64,000 bases of DNA from JASSUD01 sp031963445. Lineage in GTDB: Bacteria > Pseudomonadota > Gammaproteobacteria > Burkholderiales > Burkholderiaceae. The position numbers were made by a program, and so were the translations under genes. Below the pieces are notes generated by a model, which was not told the DNA's origin, ran no database searches, and worked only from the letters and a program-made list of their open reading frames with translations. Numbering within the stretch: the first letter of the stretch is position 1; the number at the start of each line of letters is the position of its first letter. Shown here piece by piece: positions 17,089-26,069 of this stretch. The stretch is taken from positions 124,001-188,000 of the forward strand of contig JASSUH010000001.1 of assembly GCA_031963445.1 (NCBI GenBank), in the 5' to 3' direction.

Positions 17089-18618
17089 ATGGAATTTAGC
17101 ATAAAAGCTTGCGACTGGACCGAAGAAGCTAACAACACTTTCTTAAACGGGAAATACGATTGTCTGGTTGTCGGCGTTTTTACTGATCAAAAACAACTGT
17201 CTAATTTAAGCGCGTTAGTTAATCACGCTAGTCAAAATTTACTCTCACGCATGCTAAAGACAGGCGGATTTAAAGAAGACGTTGGCGCTACGTTGATGCT
17301 ATATGAAGCATTGGCAAACGGCAAAACCCATCTTTTACTGGTCAATTTAGGCAAGCGAGAAGATTTTAATCATAAGGTTTTTTTAAAAGTCGCTCGCGCA
17401 GCTTACCAAACCCTCGCTGCACGTCAACTAACACAAGTCGTTTGGACGCTGGCCCAGCAACCTATCAATGATCGCAGCCCGGCTTGGGCAGTGCATCACT
17501 CCATCATGCTGGCACGCGCGGCTACCTATCAATTCACCCAATTAAAAAGCGAGTCGAAAGCTAATTTATTGGCACAAGCAAAAGTCACGTTGACGGTTGA
17601 CACGATCACTGAAAAAGTCAGCAAAGTTGCGCTTAAACAAGGTGTTGCGTTAGCCAATGGTGTCGATCTAACACGCGACCTGGCCAATCTACCTGGCAAT
17701 ATTTGCACGCCAACCTATTTGGCTGATGAAGCAGAACGCCTCGCACGCGAATTGGAACTGAAAGTTAAAGTCCTGAGCCAAAAACAAATCGAAGCGTTAA
17801 AAATGGGATCGTTTCTTTCTGTTGCCAAAGGTTCAACTGAGCCACCTAAATTTATTATCTTGGAATATCTTGGCGCAGCCGCTAAAGCAGCGCCTATTGT
17901 GTTGGTAGGCAAAGGTATTACTTTTGATTCAGGCGGTATTTCTCTTAAGCCAGGCGAGCACATGGATGAGATGAAATACGATATGTGTGGCGCCGCGTCA
18001 GTTTTAGGGACACTGCGTGCAGTCGCAGAAATGAAACTCAAATTGAATCTCATCGTCGTGATTCCTACTTGTGAAAACATGCCGGCTGGCAATGCTAATA
18101 AGCCTGGCGATATCGTCACCAGTATGTCAGGACAGACGATTGAGGTATTAAATACCGATGCTGAAGGACGCCTTATTTTGTGTGATGCGTTGACCTATGT
18201 CAGTCGCTTTAAGCCTGCCGCAGTGATCGATATTGCCACGTTGACGGGTGCTTGCGTGATCGCGTTAGGACATCATCGTAGTGGACTTTATGCGCGTGAC
18301 AAAGATGATGCACTAGCGAATGAGCTGCTGACCGCGGCGAATCACGCAGATGATCTAGCCTGGCGGATGCCTCTCGATAGCGAATACACGGAGCAATTGA
18401 AGTCTAATTTCGCTGACCTTGGGAATATTGGTGGCCGACCAGCAGGTAGCGTAACGGCCGCCTGTTTTCTAGAACGCTTTACCAAAAGCTACCCATGGGC
18501 ACACCTTGATATTGCTGGCACAGCGTGGAAAAGCGGTCAACACAAAGGAGCCACAGGGCGCCCCGTAGCACTGCTTACCCAATTTTTAATTAATCGCGCG
18601 GGTCAAAATTTAGATTAA
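17089..18618 (+). CDS. pepA: Leucyl aminopeptidase (M17)
   Basis: 509 residues from the ATG at 17089; this gives the family N-terminus MEFSIKACDW and has GGGGATAAAG upstream, so I prefer it to the ATG 15 bp earlier. The C-terminal catalytic domain carries VGKGITFDSGGISLKPG and the signature NTDAEGRLIL, with the two-metal ligands intact. It removes N-terminal residues from peptides in the cytoplasm; family members can also bind DNA. Its TAA stop (18616-18618) overlaps the junction with an A element. Confidence 0.93.
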   Translation: MEFSIKACDWTEEANNTFLNGKYDCLVVGVFTDQKQLSNLSALVNHASQNLLSRMLKTGGFKEDVGATLMLYEALANGKTHLLLVNLGKREDFNHKVFLKVARAAYQTLAARQLTQVVWTLAQQPINDRSPAWAVHHSIMLARAATYQFTQLKSESKANLLAQAKVTLTVDTITEKVSKVALKQGVALANGVDLTRDLANLPGNICTPTYLADEAERLARELELKVKVLSQKQIEALKMGSFLSVAKGSTEPPKFIILEYLGAAAKAAPIVLVGKGITFDSGGISLKPGEHMDEMKYDMCGAASVLGTLRAVAEMKLKLNLIVVIPTCENMPAGNANKPGDIVTSMSGQTIEVLNTDAEGRLILCDALTYVSRFKPAAVIDIATLTGACVIALGHHRSGLYARDKDDALANELLTAANHADDLAWRMPLDSEYTEQLKSNFADLGNIGGRPAGSVTAACFLERFTKSYPWAHLDIAGTAWKSGQHKGATGRPVALLTQFLINRAGQNLD

Positions 18619-18775
18619 CGCGATAATTTGAGAGGTTATCGGTAAGCATGTTGGGGTTCCTTCGTCACCCCAACCTACAATTCGCATGGTTCGTAGGTTG
18701 GGGTGACGAAGGAACCCCAACACAACCCACTTTTGAATACTCTAAGCAGAAGGCACTGAGAGCCCGAACAGGTTC
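18618..18775. mobile_element. A-family element (copy A3) after pepA
   Basis: Two-arm palindrome (gttggggttccttcgtcacc and its complement, both present) with a decayed left end and right end CCGAACAGGTTC, flanked by TTA at 18615-18617 and 18776-18778. Its hairpin may act as the terminator of pepA. In Burkholderia prfA normally precedes prmC; here the element and pepA occupy that place. Confidence 0.8.
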
Positions 18776-18825
18776 TTAATCATTTTTAAATATATTTCCC
18801 CCTCGACCACAACTCATTTTGCCGC

Positions 18826-19671
18826 ATGTCCATTACTGTTTCCTGCCTTTTGCGCGCAAGCGCCCTCAACGCGCTTGAAGCACGCATATTGCTTGCAGAT
18901 GTGCTGAAGTGGTCACGCACTGAACTAATTACGCGCGCGCATCAGATACTTGATGAGGCCAGCGTAGCTGCCTTTCTGGCGCTTGAAGAACGACGTCTTA
19001 AGGGCGAGCCAGTGGCACAATTGATTGGCCAGAGAGAGTTTTTTGGCCTTACTTTTCGGGTCAATCCTGCCGTTTTAATTCCACGGCCTGAAACTGAATT
19101 TTTAGTAGAGCAGGCGCTCGAAGTCATTCAGTCCCTTCCCCACCCTACTGTGCTCGATTTAGGCACAGGTAGCGGCGCCATTGCGATTTCGATTAAACAC
19201 CAACGGCCTGATGCCAACGTGACAGCAACCGATCGTTGCCGCCAAGCGCTTGCTGTTGCGGCCTGGAATGCGCGCCGTCTATTACCTAGCAGACAGCCTT
19301 ATACGCGTGCACTGAATTTATTAGAAGGATGTTGGTATGACGCCCTATCGAAAACAGCTGCGACAGAACGCTTTGATTTAATTGTGAGTAATCCTCCCTA
19401 TATTGCAGCTAATGATCTTCATTTAAGCCAAGGGGATTTACGCTTTGAACCCCTCGATGCCCTCACTGATCATGCAGATGGCTTGGCCGCCGTGCGCAAA
19501 ATTGTTCACGAAGCGCCGACATGGTTAAAAGCAGGCGGTGCATTATGGATAGAGCACGGTTATGACCAAGCGCAAAGGGTGCGCGACTATCTAAATCAGT
19601 GTGGCTTTAAAAAAGTGCATTCAGTATGCGATCTGGCAGGTATCGAACGCATCAGTGGCGGGATCATTTAG
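18826..19671 (+). CDS. prmC: Release factor glutamine methyltransferase
   Basis: 281 residues. The N-terminal helical domain is followed by a SAM-binding fold with DLGTGSGAIAISIK and the catalytic NPPY motif (SNPPYIAAND). PrmC/HemK methylates the GGQ glutamine of release factors RF1 and RF2. prfA, its usual upstream neighbour, is not in the window. No obvious SD before the ATG (tgccgc). Confidence 0.93.
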   Translation: MSITVSCLLRASALNALEARILLADVLKWSRTELITRAHQILDEASVAAFLALEERRLKGEPVAQLIGQREFFGLTFRVNPAVLIPRPETEFLVEQALEVIQSLPHPTVLDLGTGSGAIAISIKHQRPDANVTATDRCRQALAVAAWNARRLLPSRQPYTRALNLLEGCWYDALSKTAATERFDLIVSNPPYIAANDLHLSQGDLRFEPLDALTDHADGLAAVRKIVHEAPTWLKAGGALWIEHGYDQAQRVRDYLNQCGFKKVHSVCDLAGIERISGGII

Positions 19672-19684
19672 GGAACGAGTTCTA

Positions 19685-19728
19685 GGAACCTCTGCGCAAC
19701 ACTACCCAAGAGGTTTTACAAAGGTTCC
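19685..19728. mobile_element. B-family element (copy B2), 44 bp
   Basis: Short copy with ends GGAACCTCTG and CAAAGGTTCC, flanked by CTA at 19682-19684 and 19729-19731, a clear 3-bp TNA target duplication. It sits between prmC and grxD. Confidence 0.8.
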
Positions 19729-19841
19729 CTAACAACCTATCTCAAAACTCGCTATCATTTCGTCTTAATCAACGCTATCTTGCGCTGAGGCAATTCACAA
19801 GCTCTTTCAATTTCAAGCTACTCGCTAGCATTAAGTCAGTC

Positions 19842-20153
19842 ATGAATACCCAAGAAAACATTAAACAGATTATTAGTGAATATCCAGTCGTGCTTTTTAT
19901 GAAAGGCAGCCCGCAATTTCCGATGTGCGGCTTTTCAGGTCGCGCCGTGCAGCTTTTAAAAGCGTGCGGGGTTAATCATTACCATAGCATTGATGTTTTA
20001 CTCGATGAATCGACGCGACAAGGCATTAAAGAGTACTCTCAATGGCCTACCATCCCACAACTGTATGTAAATGGTGAATTTATCGGCGGCTCAGATATCA
20101 TGACTCAGATGTATCAAACGGGTGAACTACAAAAACTATTCACCGCGCTGTAA
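19842..20153 (+). CDS. grxD: Monothiol glutaredoxin (Grx4 type)
   Basis: 103 residues with the CGFS active site (MCGFSGRA) and the KGSPQFPMCGFS context, plus the WPTIPQLYVNGEFIGG segment with the cis-Pro and GG glutathione site. CGFS glutaredoxins carry [2Fe-2S] clusters with BolA proteins and deliver them to Fe-S enzymes. Part of the conserved prmC-grxD-ubiX cluster. Confidence 0.95.
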   Translation: MNTQENIKQIISEYPVVLFMKGSPQFPMCGFSGRAVQLLKACGVNHYHSIDVLLDESTRQGIKEYSQWPTIPQLYVNGEFIGGSDIMTQMYQTGELQKLFTAL

Positions 20154-20166
20154 CTACAAATAACTA

Positions 20167-20236
20167 GAACCTGTTCATGATATTGATGCACACGTTGGGG
20201 TGAGGGACGAACCCCAACATGACTACCGATAACCTC
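20167..20236. mobile_element. A-family element (copy A4), truncated
   Basis: Left end GAACCTGTTCATGATATTG after CTA (20164-20166) and one variant arm gttggggtgagggacgaacc. The right terminus is missing; the element fades into ataacctcgaa two bases before the ubiX ATG. It therefore supplies the ubiX leader. Confidence 0.75.
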
Positions 20237-20238
20237 GA

Positions 20239-20838
20239 ATGAACTCAACTACACCTAGCGCCCCCACTCCACGCCGCATTATTGTGGCAATCACAGGGGC
20301 CACAGGAGTGGTATATGGCATACGTATACTGCAAACCTTACGCCGCTTAGGCAATGTAGAAAGCCATCTGCTGGTCTCTAACGCTGGCTGGCTAACGCTG
20401 CAACATGAGTTGCAGCTCACTAAGCCAACGGTGCATCCACTGGCTGATGTAATTTATGCGGTGCGTGATGTTGGCGCGGCGATAGCCAGCGGCTCCTTTG
20501 CTACAGATGGCATGATCGTAGCGCCTTGTTCAATGAAAACGCTGGCGAGTATTGCGCATGGCTTTTCTGATAATTTGATTACACGTGCGGCTGATGTCAC
20601 GCTTAAAGAGCGCCGTCGCCTAGTCTTGTTAGTGCGGGAAACACCATTCAATCTGGTGCATTTGCGCAATATGACGGCTATCACTGAAATGGGCGGCATC
20701 ATCTTTCCGCCCCTACCTGCCTTTTATAGCCAACCTGAATCGATTGATGAAATGGTCGACCATACAGTAGGTCGCGTGCTTGATTTATTTGGCTTGGATT
20801 CCCGCCTTACTCCAACTTGGTCTGGCATAGGTACCTAA
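20239..20838 (+). CDS. ubiX: Flavin prenyltransferase UbiX
   Basis: 199 residues of the UbiX/Pad1 flavoprotein family: IIVAITGATGVVYGIRIL at the N-terminus, APCSMKTLASIAHG and LVLLVRETPFNLVHLRNM motifs. It makes prenylated FMN for the UbiD decarboxylase in ubiquinone synthesis. The ATG follows directly on a truncated A element and has no SD. A strong terminator follows. Confidence 0.94.
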   Translation: MNSTTPSAPTPRRIIVAITGATGVVYGIRILQTLRRLGNVESHLLVSNAGWLTLQHELQLTKPTVHPLADVIYAVRDVGAAIASGSFATDGMIVAPCSMKTLASIAHGFSDNLITRAADVTLKERRRLVLLVRETPFNLVHLRNMTAITEMGGIIFPPLPAFYSQPESIDEMVDHTVGRVLDLFGLDSRLTPTWSGIGT

Positions 20839-20865
20839 TCAACTTGATTAAGGTGTGAAATGAAT

Positions 20866-20916
20866 AATGCCCTTGTTGCCAGCACATTAGTGTTGGCAAC
20901 AAGGGCATTATTTTTT
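20866..20916 (+). terminator. Rho-independent terminator after ubiX
   Basis: A perfect 16-bp stem (20866-20881 with 20894-20909) with a 12-nt loop is followed by T6 (20911-20916). It ends the prmC-grxD-ubiX unit. Confidence 0.9.
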
Positions 20917-20976
20917 ATCTACGACTTAAATTAACTTTCTTTAAGAAAGCGCTGAACAATATTCAGCATCTCCTTC

Positions 20977-22554
20977 TTAAGCGCTTTTCGTTTGCGCCAT
21001 ATGCTCATCGTAGCTGATAGGGTAAGCACTACGGATGCCCCAACAATAGAACCCTAGCGATAAAACCACGACGACCAGAATATCCCAACCAAGCGGAATG
21101 AAATTTCTACCGCCAAACTGATCACTACCGCAATACGACACTAACGCCATCACTGGTAGATAAGTAATTAACCACCATGCGCTATTCAACGCTGTATGCC
21201 ATTTACCTTGTCTTTCTTTACGTTGATAGTAAAAATAAAACGGCAAGGCAATGATGATGAGCAGAATAATTTCGCCTGTTAATGGCCAATGTGCGCCATA
21301 CAGAATTAACGAAGCAAAGACAAACGCAAATGGTGCGAGCACACACATGCCGGGAATACGCAATGGCCATTTCAGTGCGGGTGATGAGCGTCGTAGTGCC
21401 ATCAAGCTAATTGGGCCCGTCAGATAAGAAATCACCGTCATCACGGAGATCACTGCAGCCAGCGCGCTCCAACCACGGAAAAAGAACATAAAGAGAAAAG
21501 CGACACCAAGATTAAGCCACATCGCTGGGCGTGGCACACCATAGACGGGATGGATTCGGCCAAAAATTTTCGGCAACGTATTATTGCGCTCTAATGCATA
21601 AATCATGCGCGAAGTGGTAGCCATATAAATAATACCGGTACCGCTTGGGCTAGCAAACGCATCGAGATAGAGCAATATGGCCAGCCAATTTAAATTGAAG
21701 GCAATCGCTAACTCGGCAAAGGGAGAGCTAAATTCAATGGTATTCCAGGCCATTCCGTCTGCAGGCGCGGCGGCACTAATAAAAGCCATTTGCAATAGCA
21801 AATAGATAACGAGAGAGATCAGGATTGAACTAATAACGGCAAACGGCACATTCCAAGTCGGATTTTTCGCTTCACCCGCAAGATTGACTGGGCTTTGGAA
21901 ACCATTAAAGCTGAGCACCACACCGCTTGTTGCGACCGCAGTCAGAACCGCCGACCAACCATAAGGGGCGAAATTCTGCATATGATCCGCGCTGAAATGG
22001 GTAGTCGGATAGCTAGTGATGATAAGGACAACAGCCGTTGTAATAGGGACGGCAAACTTAAAAATACTAATCGCAAAATTAGCGCGGATCAGTATTTTCG
22101 CACCCCAGTAATTTAAGAAAAAGTAGAAAAGAATGAGCAAACCTGAAAGCACTAAACCGCTCGTTTGCAGCGAACCATCGGCATATAAATTTTGTGCCCA
22201 TTCATAAGGCCACGAGCTCATATATTGAATCGACGCCTCGGCTTCAACAGGAATGACCGAGACAATGGCAATCCAATTTGCCCAAGCACTAATAAATCCA
22301 GCCAATGGACCATGTGAATAATAGGCATACCGCACCATGCCACCCGCTTGCGGGAACATTGCGCCAAGCTCTGCGTAAGTAAGGGCAATCAAAAGAATCA
22401 CGACAGCGCCGATTATCCACGCCACAATCGCGGCTGGTCCGGCGATTTTCGCCGCTCTCCAGGCGCCGAACAACCATCCTGAGCCGAGAATAGAGCCCAA
22501 CCCTGTGAGCACTAACGACGTCAGGCCAATATGTCGTTTCATAACTTTATCCAT
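20977..22554 (-). CDS. APC-family amino-acid permease
   Basis: 525 residues with about 12-14 membrane helices. The first helix has the APC substrate motif GLGSILGSGWLFGAW, and TYAELGAMFPQAGGMVRYA is the conserved E-L-P segment. Among known members it looks closest to the aspartate:proton symporter type (YveA/AspP-like, about 520 residues), but the substrate cannot be fixed from sequence. An importer of amino acids would fit a host-dependent bacterium. A second in-frame ATG at 22542 is possible; the SD (AAGAAGGG) lies 3 bp before the first. Confidence 0.85.
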   Translation of the reverse strand: MDKVMKRHIGLTSLVLTGLGSILGSGWLFGAWRAAKIAGPAAIVAWIIGAVVILLIALTYAELGAMFPQAGGMVRYAYYSHGPLAGFISAWANWIAIVSVIPVEAEASIQYMSSWPYEWAQNLYADGSLQTSGLVLSGLLILFYFFLNYWGAKILIRANFAISIFKFAVPITTAVVLIITSYPTTHFSADHMQNFAPYGWSAVLTAVATSGVVLSFNGFQSPVNLAGEAKNPTWNVPFAVISSILISLVIYLLLQMAFISAAAPADGMAWNTIEFSSPFAELAIAFNLNWLAILLYLDAFASPSGTGIIYMATTSRMIYALERNNTLPKIFGRIHPVYGVPRPAMWLNLGVAFLFMFFFRGWSALAAVISVMTVISYLTGPISLMALRRSSPALKWPLRIPGMCVLAPFAFVFASLILYGAHWPLTGEIILLIIIALPFYFYYQRKERQGKWHTALNSAWWLITYLPVMALVSYCGSDQFGGRNFIPLGWDILVVVVLSLGFYCWGIRSAYPISYDEHMAQTKSA

Positions 22555-23015
22555 TTCCCTTCTTACCCCTTTGAAAAGATCACCGCTTAAGCAAGACTTG
22601 AGTCAATAAGCGGAGGAGAAAAGAGCCTAGCGTACCTAACAAAACAATTGCTTTTTGAATCATTTTGTTAGACACACTAAAAACCCGTTTACTGCTTTAC
22701 ACATTCATTGACAAATGTGCAGCGCGGTTTTTTAGAAAGAGCTTCAATAGGCGCCAGCTAGCGCTAGCGAATCTATTTACTATGCTTGCCTAGATAAGCA
22801 TGCACCGTGTTTGGCATCGAGGACGCGATATGTGTCCCTGCCGGTTTTTAGCAAAAACCGTAAGAATACCATCCGAAGCACGCTAAGCGGTATTTCCTTA
22901 AAACAAAGTGAAAAATCTTATCAGGGATAAGACAGCATTTTTTCTTCCAGACAAAGGAGCAAGCTGATAAAAAATCTTGGCAAAGTACGGTCGCGGATCA
23001 ATCAAAACGCCCTAA
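22555..23015. other. Intergenic region upstream of the permease gene
   Basis: About 460 bp without a credible gene. It holds the permease promoter region and an 8-bp hairpin CGGTTTTT/AAAAACCG at 22842-22860 without a U-run on either strand. Nothing else recognised. Confidence 0.5.
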
Positions 23016-23096
23016 GAACCTGTTTAGGGTATTCAAAAGTGGGTTGTGTTGAGGTGACGCAGGAACCCCAACATGCCTACCAAACACCTCTCAGCG
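23016..23096. mobile_element. A-family element (copy A5), one arm, right end lost
   Basis: Starts GAACCTGTTTAGGG after TAA (23013-23015), continues with attcaaaagtgggttgtgtt and one arm ggtgacgcaggaacccc, and ends near caaacacctctcagcg. The first 14 bases match the C family, the rest the A family, so the two families share ends. Confidence 0.75.
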
Positions 23097-23128
23097 ACAA
23101 GAAACGGCAAAGACACTGATTTGAAGAA

Positions 23129-23168
23129 TAAAAAAAGCGGCTTATATCCTTTAACAGATATAAGCCGC
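23129..23168 (-). terminator. Terminator of the RcsB-like gene
   Basis: On the minus strand a perfect 12-bp stem (23157-23168 with 23137-23148), 8-nt loop, runs into a T7-type tract (plus-strand A's at about 23130-23136). It lies 100 bp downstream of the regulator gene. Confidence 0.85.
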
Positions 23169-23267
23169 AGTAAAAGTCGTGGTCTTCTAGACAAGACAGC
23201 AAATTTATTTGCCATTCGCCCAAAGAGGCACGCCAACAATCTAAGTTGGGCTAATTAATACCGCTGA

Positions 23268-23921
23268 TCAACCCACTTCAATATGTTTAAGCGCTCCAAT
23301 CAGCTCAACGTCATTATCCACGCCAAGCTTTCTCATCACGCTCTGTTTTTGTGCGCTAATCGTTTTAATACTACGCTTAGTGCAATGCGCGATCTTGGTT
23401 ACGCTCATGCCGCGTGCATAGAGTCGCATGACTTCCATTTCACGCATGGTTAAGGATTCTTCAGCCAACTGATCGCCTGCGCCATTGAACATATGTTCGA
23501 TCAGCAGTTTTGAGGTTTCTGGATCGACATATTTGGTGCCTTTAAGCACTGCATCAATGGCAAAAGGCAACGCAGGAATACCGCTGGATTTGCTGACAAA
23601 GCCAGCGCCACCCGAGGTCATAATGCGTCTGACACGTACTAAATCATCATGTTGCGATAGCACAATCACTTTAACGCTTGGGAACAAACGTGTGATTTTC
23701 TCAAGCATCAGCAAGCCGTCTGGTTCCGAATCTCCATCAAATGAAAAATCACAAACCAGCACATCGCAGGGCCACTGCTTCATTGCGCTAAACATTTCCG
23801 TAATCGATCGAACTGATGCTACAACCTTGCAATCGGGGCGGCTTTCCAGCAGCTTCACGACACCGGTGAGCACAACAGGATGATCGTCGGCCACAATGAT
23901 ATTTATTGTTTGAAAAGCCAT
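23268..23921 (-). CDS. RcsB-like LuxR-family response regulator (orphan)
   Basis: 217 residues from the ATG at 23921, which has a perfect GGAGGAG ribosome site; the frame is open further upstream but only with a TTG. The receiver domain has DD at 12-13, phospho-acceptor Asp at about 58 and a conserved Lys (FVSKSSG). The C-terminal LuxR-type helix-turn-helix has the RcsB-like RSIKTISAQKQSVMRKLGV. It should bind DNA as a phosphorylated dimer. No histidine kinase or phosphotransfer partner lies next to it. Confidence 0.88.
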   Translation of the reverse strand: MAFQTINIIVADDHPVVLTGVVKLLESRPDCKVVASVRSITEMFSAMKQWPCDVLVCDFSFDGDSEPDGLLMLEKITRLFPSVKVIVLSQHDDLVRVRRIMTSGGAGFVSKSSGIPALPFAIDAVLKGTKYVDPETSKLLIEHMFNGAGDQLAEESLTMREMEVMRLYARGMSVTKIAHCTKRSIKTISAQKQSVMRKLGVDNDVELIGALKHIEVG

Positions 23922-23967
23922 ATCTCCTCCACTTGTACTTATTCTTTTCAAGAAAAAAATTATTTCA

Positions 23968-24062
23968 GGAACCTCTACATAACCCCTGCAGCAACAGGAG
24001 AATCAACTTCACCTCCCTTGCCGCAAAGGCATTCTTTGCTATAGAGGCTATGCAGAGGTTCC
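23968..24062. mobile_element. B-family element (copy B3)
   Basis: 95 bp with ends GGAACCTCTACATAAC and CTATGCAGAGGTTCC, flanked by TCA at 23965-23967 and 24063-24065. The TCA flank differs from the commoner TAA, which supports true target duplication. It sits 44 bp upstream of the RcsB-like start, in its promoter region. Confidence 0.85.
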
Positions 24063-24372
24063 TCAGCATTACCTATTTCTTTATCTTTGCCCCCTGTAAT
24101 CAACTCATCTACTGCGCGCTTAGCAGTCAATTTATTCAATACAAAGTACCAACAAAAAACAGGTAACTAACGTAAAAGCTTAATAAACTTTCAGATAAAG
24201 ATTCTGAGCCATCTAATTTTCGCGGATCATCAGAAAGCTCTCACTGTTTATAAAGAGCTTTCTGAATTAATCAGAAAAAGATCTTAGGAGCTTATGCACC
24301 CCCCTTGAGAGTTTGCATAGATTCCATCGTTTCTGAATTTGATGCGATTTTACGGTATTGCTGCGCTCAGCA
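24063..24372. other. Intergenic region with a 12-bp inverted repeat
   Basis: About 310 bp without a gene. A perfect inverted repeat TCAGAAAGCTCT (24230-24241) and its complement (24254-24265) has no U-run on either side, so its role is unknown. Confidence 0.5.
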
Positions 24373-24861
24373 CTAATGAGGTAATCCCTTAATGAATACA
24401 CCTGGTTTTATGCCTTTTGCGGCAAACCACCCACTTTCCATTTCAAGTGCATAAAGGCCCGCTTGGCTGGGGCAATGCAAATTTCTGGTATCAGCCTGCA
24501 TTTCATCAATATCCGTCACCATGCCATGGACATCAATGAAAGCGATAGCTAACGGGATTTTTGTATTTTTCATCCAGAAACAATGACGCTCAATTCTATT
24601 AAAGACAAATAGCATGCCTTCATTAGGCCCAAGCTTGTCGCGAAACATTAAACCTTGTTCTTGCGCAGCTTCATCGGTAGCCACTTCGGCCTTAATTAAA
24701 TGCATCCCAGCAGTCAGCGTTAGTACCGGTAACTGCGCTAATTTATTGACCGCCGGTGATTGCGCGCTTGCATGCTTAAATACCGCATAACTAAGGATAA
24801 GCAGTCCTCCTACTAACATACAGGAGCGGCGCAACCGCGAGAAAAAGTATGAAAAAGACAT
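24373..24861 (-). CDS. DUF192 exported protein
   Basis: 162 residues from the ATG at 24861, which has AGAGG six bases upstream; a longer frame opens only with TTG. An N-terminal signal/anchor (SCMLVGGLLILSYAVFKHASA) is followed by a DUF192 domain: AQEQGLMFRDKLGPNEGMLF, FWMKNTKIPLAIAFID, ALEMESGWFAAKGI. The function of the family is not known. Single gene; a B element lies 98 bp upstream of its start. Confidence 0.88.
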   Translation of the reverse strand: MSFSYFFSRLRRSCMLVGGLLILSYAVFKHASAQSPAVNKLAQLPVLTLTAGMHLIKAEVATDEAAQEQGLMFRDKLGPNEGMLFVFNRIERHCFWMKNTKIPLAIAFIDVHGMVTDIDEMQADTRNLHCPSQAGLYALEMESGWFAAKGIKPGVFIKGLPH

Positions 24862-24958
24862 AAGAGCCTCTGTTGATAACTGGCGACGCCGGGTCGATAA
24901 AAGCGCTGAATAAGCGGGAGGCAACAGGATAGCTAATTATCGTAAGACGTGCAGCTAA

Positions 24959-25079
24959 AGAACCTCTGCAAAACCCCTTGGGCCAGGCATGCCTTTACTG
25001 CCAGTACCCTAGTGCCCAAGGTAAAAAAGGGAGACCTCAGGTGATCATTCTGTTGCACAAGGGGTTTTGCAGAGGTCCT
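24959..25079. mobile_element. B-family element (copy B4), 121 bp
   Basis: Ends AGAACCTCTGCAAAACCCC and GGGGTTTTGCAGAGGTCCT are near-perfect 19-bp inverted repeats, flanked by TAA at 24956-24958 and 25080-25082. The interior shares ggcatgcct and gatcat segments with copy B1. The best-preserved termini of the family. Confidence 0.9.
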
Positions 25080-25080
25080 T

Positions 25081-25116
25081 AAAAAAAGCGGACGCTGAAA
25101 GCGATCCGCTTTTTAA
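25081..25116 (-). terminator. Terminator of the small secreted protein gene
   Basis: AAAAAGCGGA (25083-25092) pairs with TCCGCTTTTT (25105-25114). On the minus strand the stem leads into T7, so it terminates the gene ending at 25172; it may act in both directions. Confidence 0.8.
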
Positions 25117-25171
25117 AAGTGCTACTAAACTTGCGAGATTTTTATAGTTTTTTAATCGCCTCGCTACGTAC

Positions 25172-25450
25172 TTACTCGGATACTGCAGGCTCCGATGCTG
25201 CAGGCTGTGCAGCGTCAGCTTTTTGCTGTTTAGCTGCTTTTGCCTTTTTCTTAGCCTGGTGTGAATTATGGTGAGCTGCCTTTTTAGCAGGTGTTGCTGC
25301 GCTAGACGCTGCCGTAGAAGAAGCTGCAGTAGAAGAAGCTGCAACTTCGCTGCTGATGCTCTCAGGTGCTGCAGTTGTTGTCGAAGGCATTTGTGCGAAA
25401 GCAGCGGTAGCAAAAAAGCCAGCAATAAGTGCCGTAAGGAGTTTGTTCAT
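25172..25450 (-). CDS. Small exported Ala/Lys/His-rich protein
   Basis: 92 residues: signal peptide NKLLTALIAGFFATAAFA, then an Ala/Ser/Thr-rich stretch, a basic centre (KKAAHHNSHQAKKKAKAAKQ) and an acidic Ala-rich end. The design resembles acid-shock/Asr-like periplasmic proteins, but composition alone does not prove it. AGGAT stands 7 bp before the ATG and a terminator follows, so it is likely a genuine single-gene unit. Confidence 0.75.
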   Translation of the reverse strand: MNKLLTALIAGFFATAAFAQMPSTTTAAPESISSEVAASSTAASSTAASSAATPAKKAAHHNSHQAKKKAKAAKQQKADAAQPAASEPAVSE

Positions 25451-25972
25451 GTTTTTTTATCCTCATGAAAATTGAATTAATTAATCCGAGAATCCATTTA
25501 TGATTCGCCTCAAAAATCGTGATTTGAGTTGGGCCGTACTTCTTTAATCTAGCGAAACATTCGTTTACGTAATACTTAGCTAGATATCCCTTCTCTCAAA
25601 TAACGAATTTTTAAAAAGAACAAAAATAAATTCTGAAAAGTTGCTCAAAATCCGGTGTCTGTCCCTGCGCAGCAAGTAACCACAACGCATACTAAAACCT
25701 TGCAAGTCACTAAGTACATCGGCTTTGCGAACAGCGAAATATTAACGGATAAAAAATTAATCAATTCAAAAAAAATATTCTTTTTTTTATTCGAGAAATA
25801 TCCATTACCTTTTTAAGATATTTTAAAAAATATATATTTTCTGAGCCAGAATCTGAATAAAGAAAATAGAAATTTATCAGTATTAATATGAGCAAGCGCT
25901 GCTATACGATAGATGATCTTCAAGAGGTAGGCTAAAATGCGAGCCTGTCGAATTCAGGGAATTTAGGTGCTA
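25451..25972. other. AT-rich intergenic region upstream of icd
   Basis: About 520 bp, very AT-rich around 25740-25880, with no credible open frame. It should hold the promoters of the small secreted protein (minus) and icd (plus). No hairpin or RNA gene recognised. Confidence 0.5.
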
Positions 25973-26040
25973 GGGAGCCTTTGCATCACCTCTGTAGCAA
26001 GGAGACATGGCGCTACTACAAAGGCTAGGCAAAGGTTCTG
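25973..26040. mobile_element. B-family element (copy B6), upstream of icd
   Basis: Ends GGGAGCCTTTGCATCACC and AGGCAAAGGTTCTG match the B pattern. Flanks are CTA on the left and TAG on the right, so the target duplication is not clear. It lies 29 bp before the icd start, inside its probable leader. Confidence 0.65.
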
Positions 26041-26069
26041 TAGCTAAATAAGTTAAAACGGGGTTAAAA

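Noticed and set aside
22842..22860. Hairpin as terminator of the permease or a riboswitch
   Set aside because: No U-run on either strand and it lies upstream, not downstream, of the permease gene; no conserved aptamer elements are visible.
23906..24166. 86-codon plus-strand frame over the B3 element
   Set aside because: It spans the mobile element and the regulator's leader, has no ribosome site and no conserved features.
25045..25425. 126-codon frame overlapping the small secreted protein
   Set aside because: It is a frame-shifted shadow of the Ala-rich gene, with Leu/Gln-rich nonsense composition and no SD.
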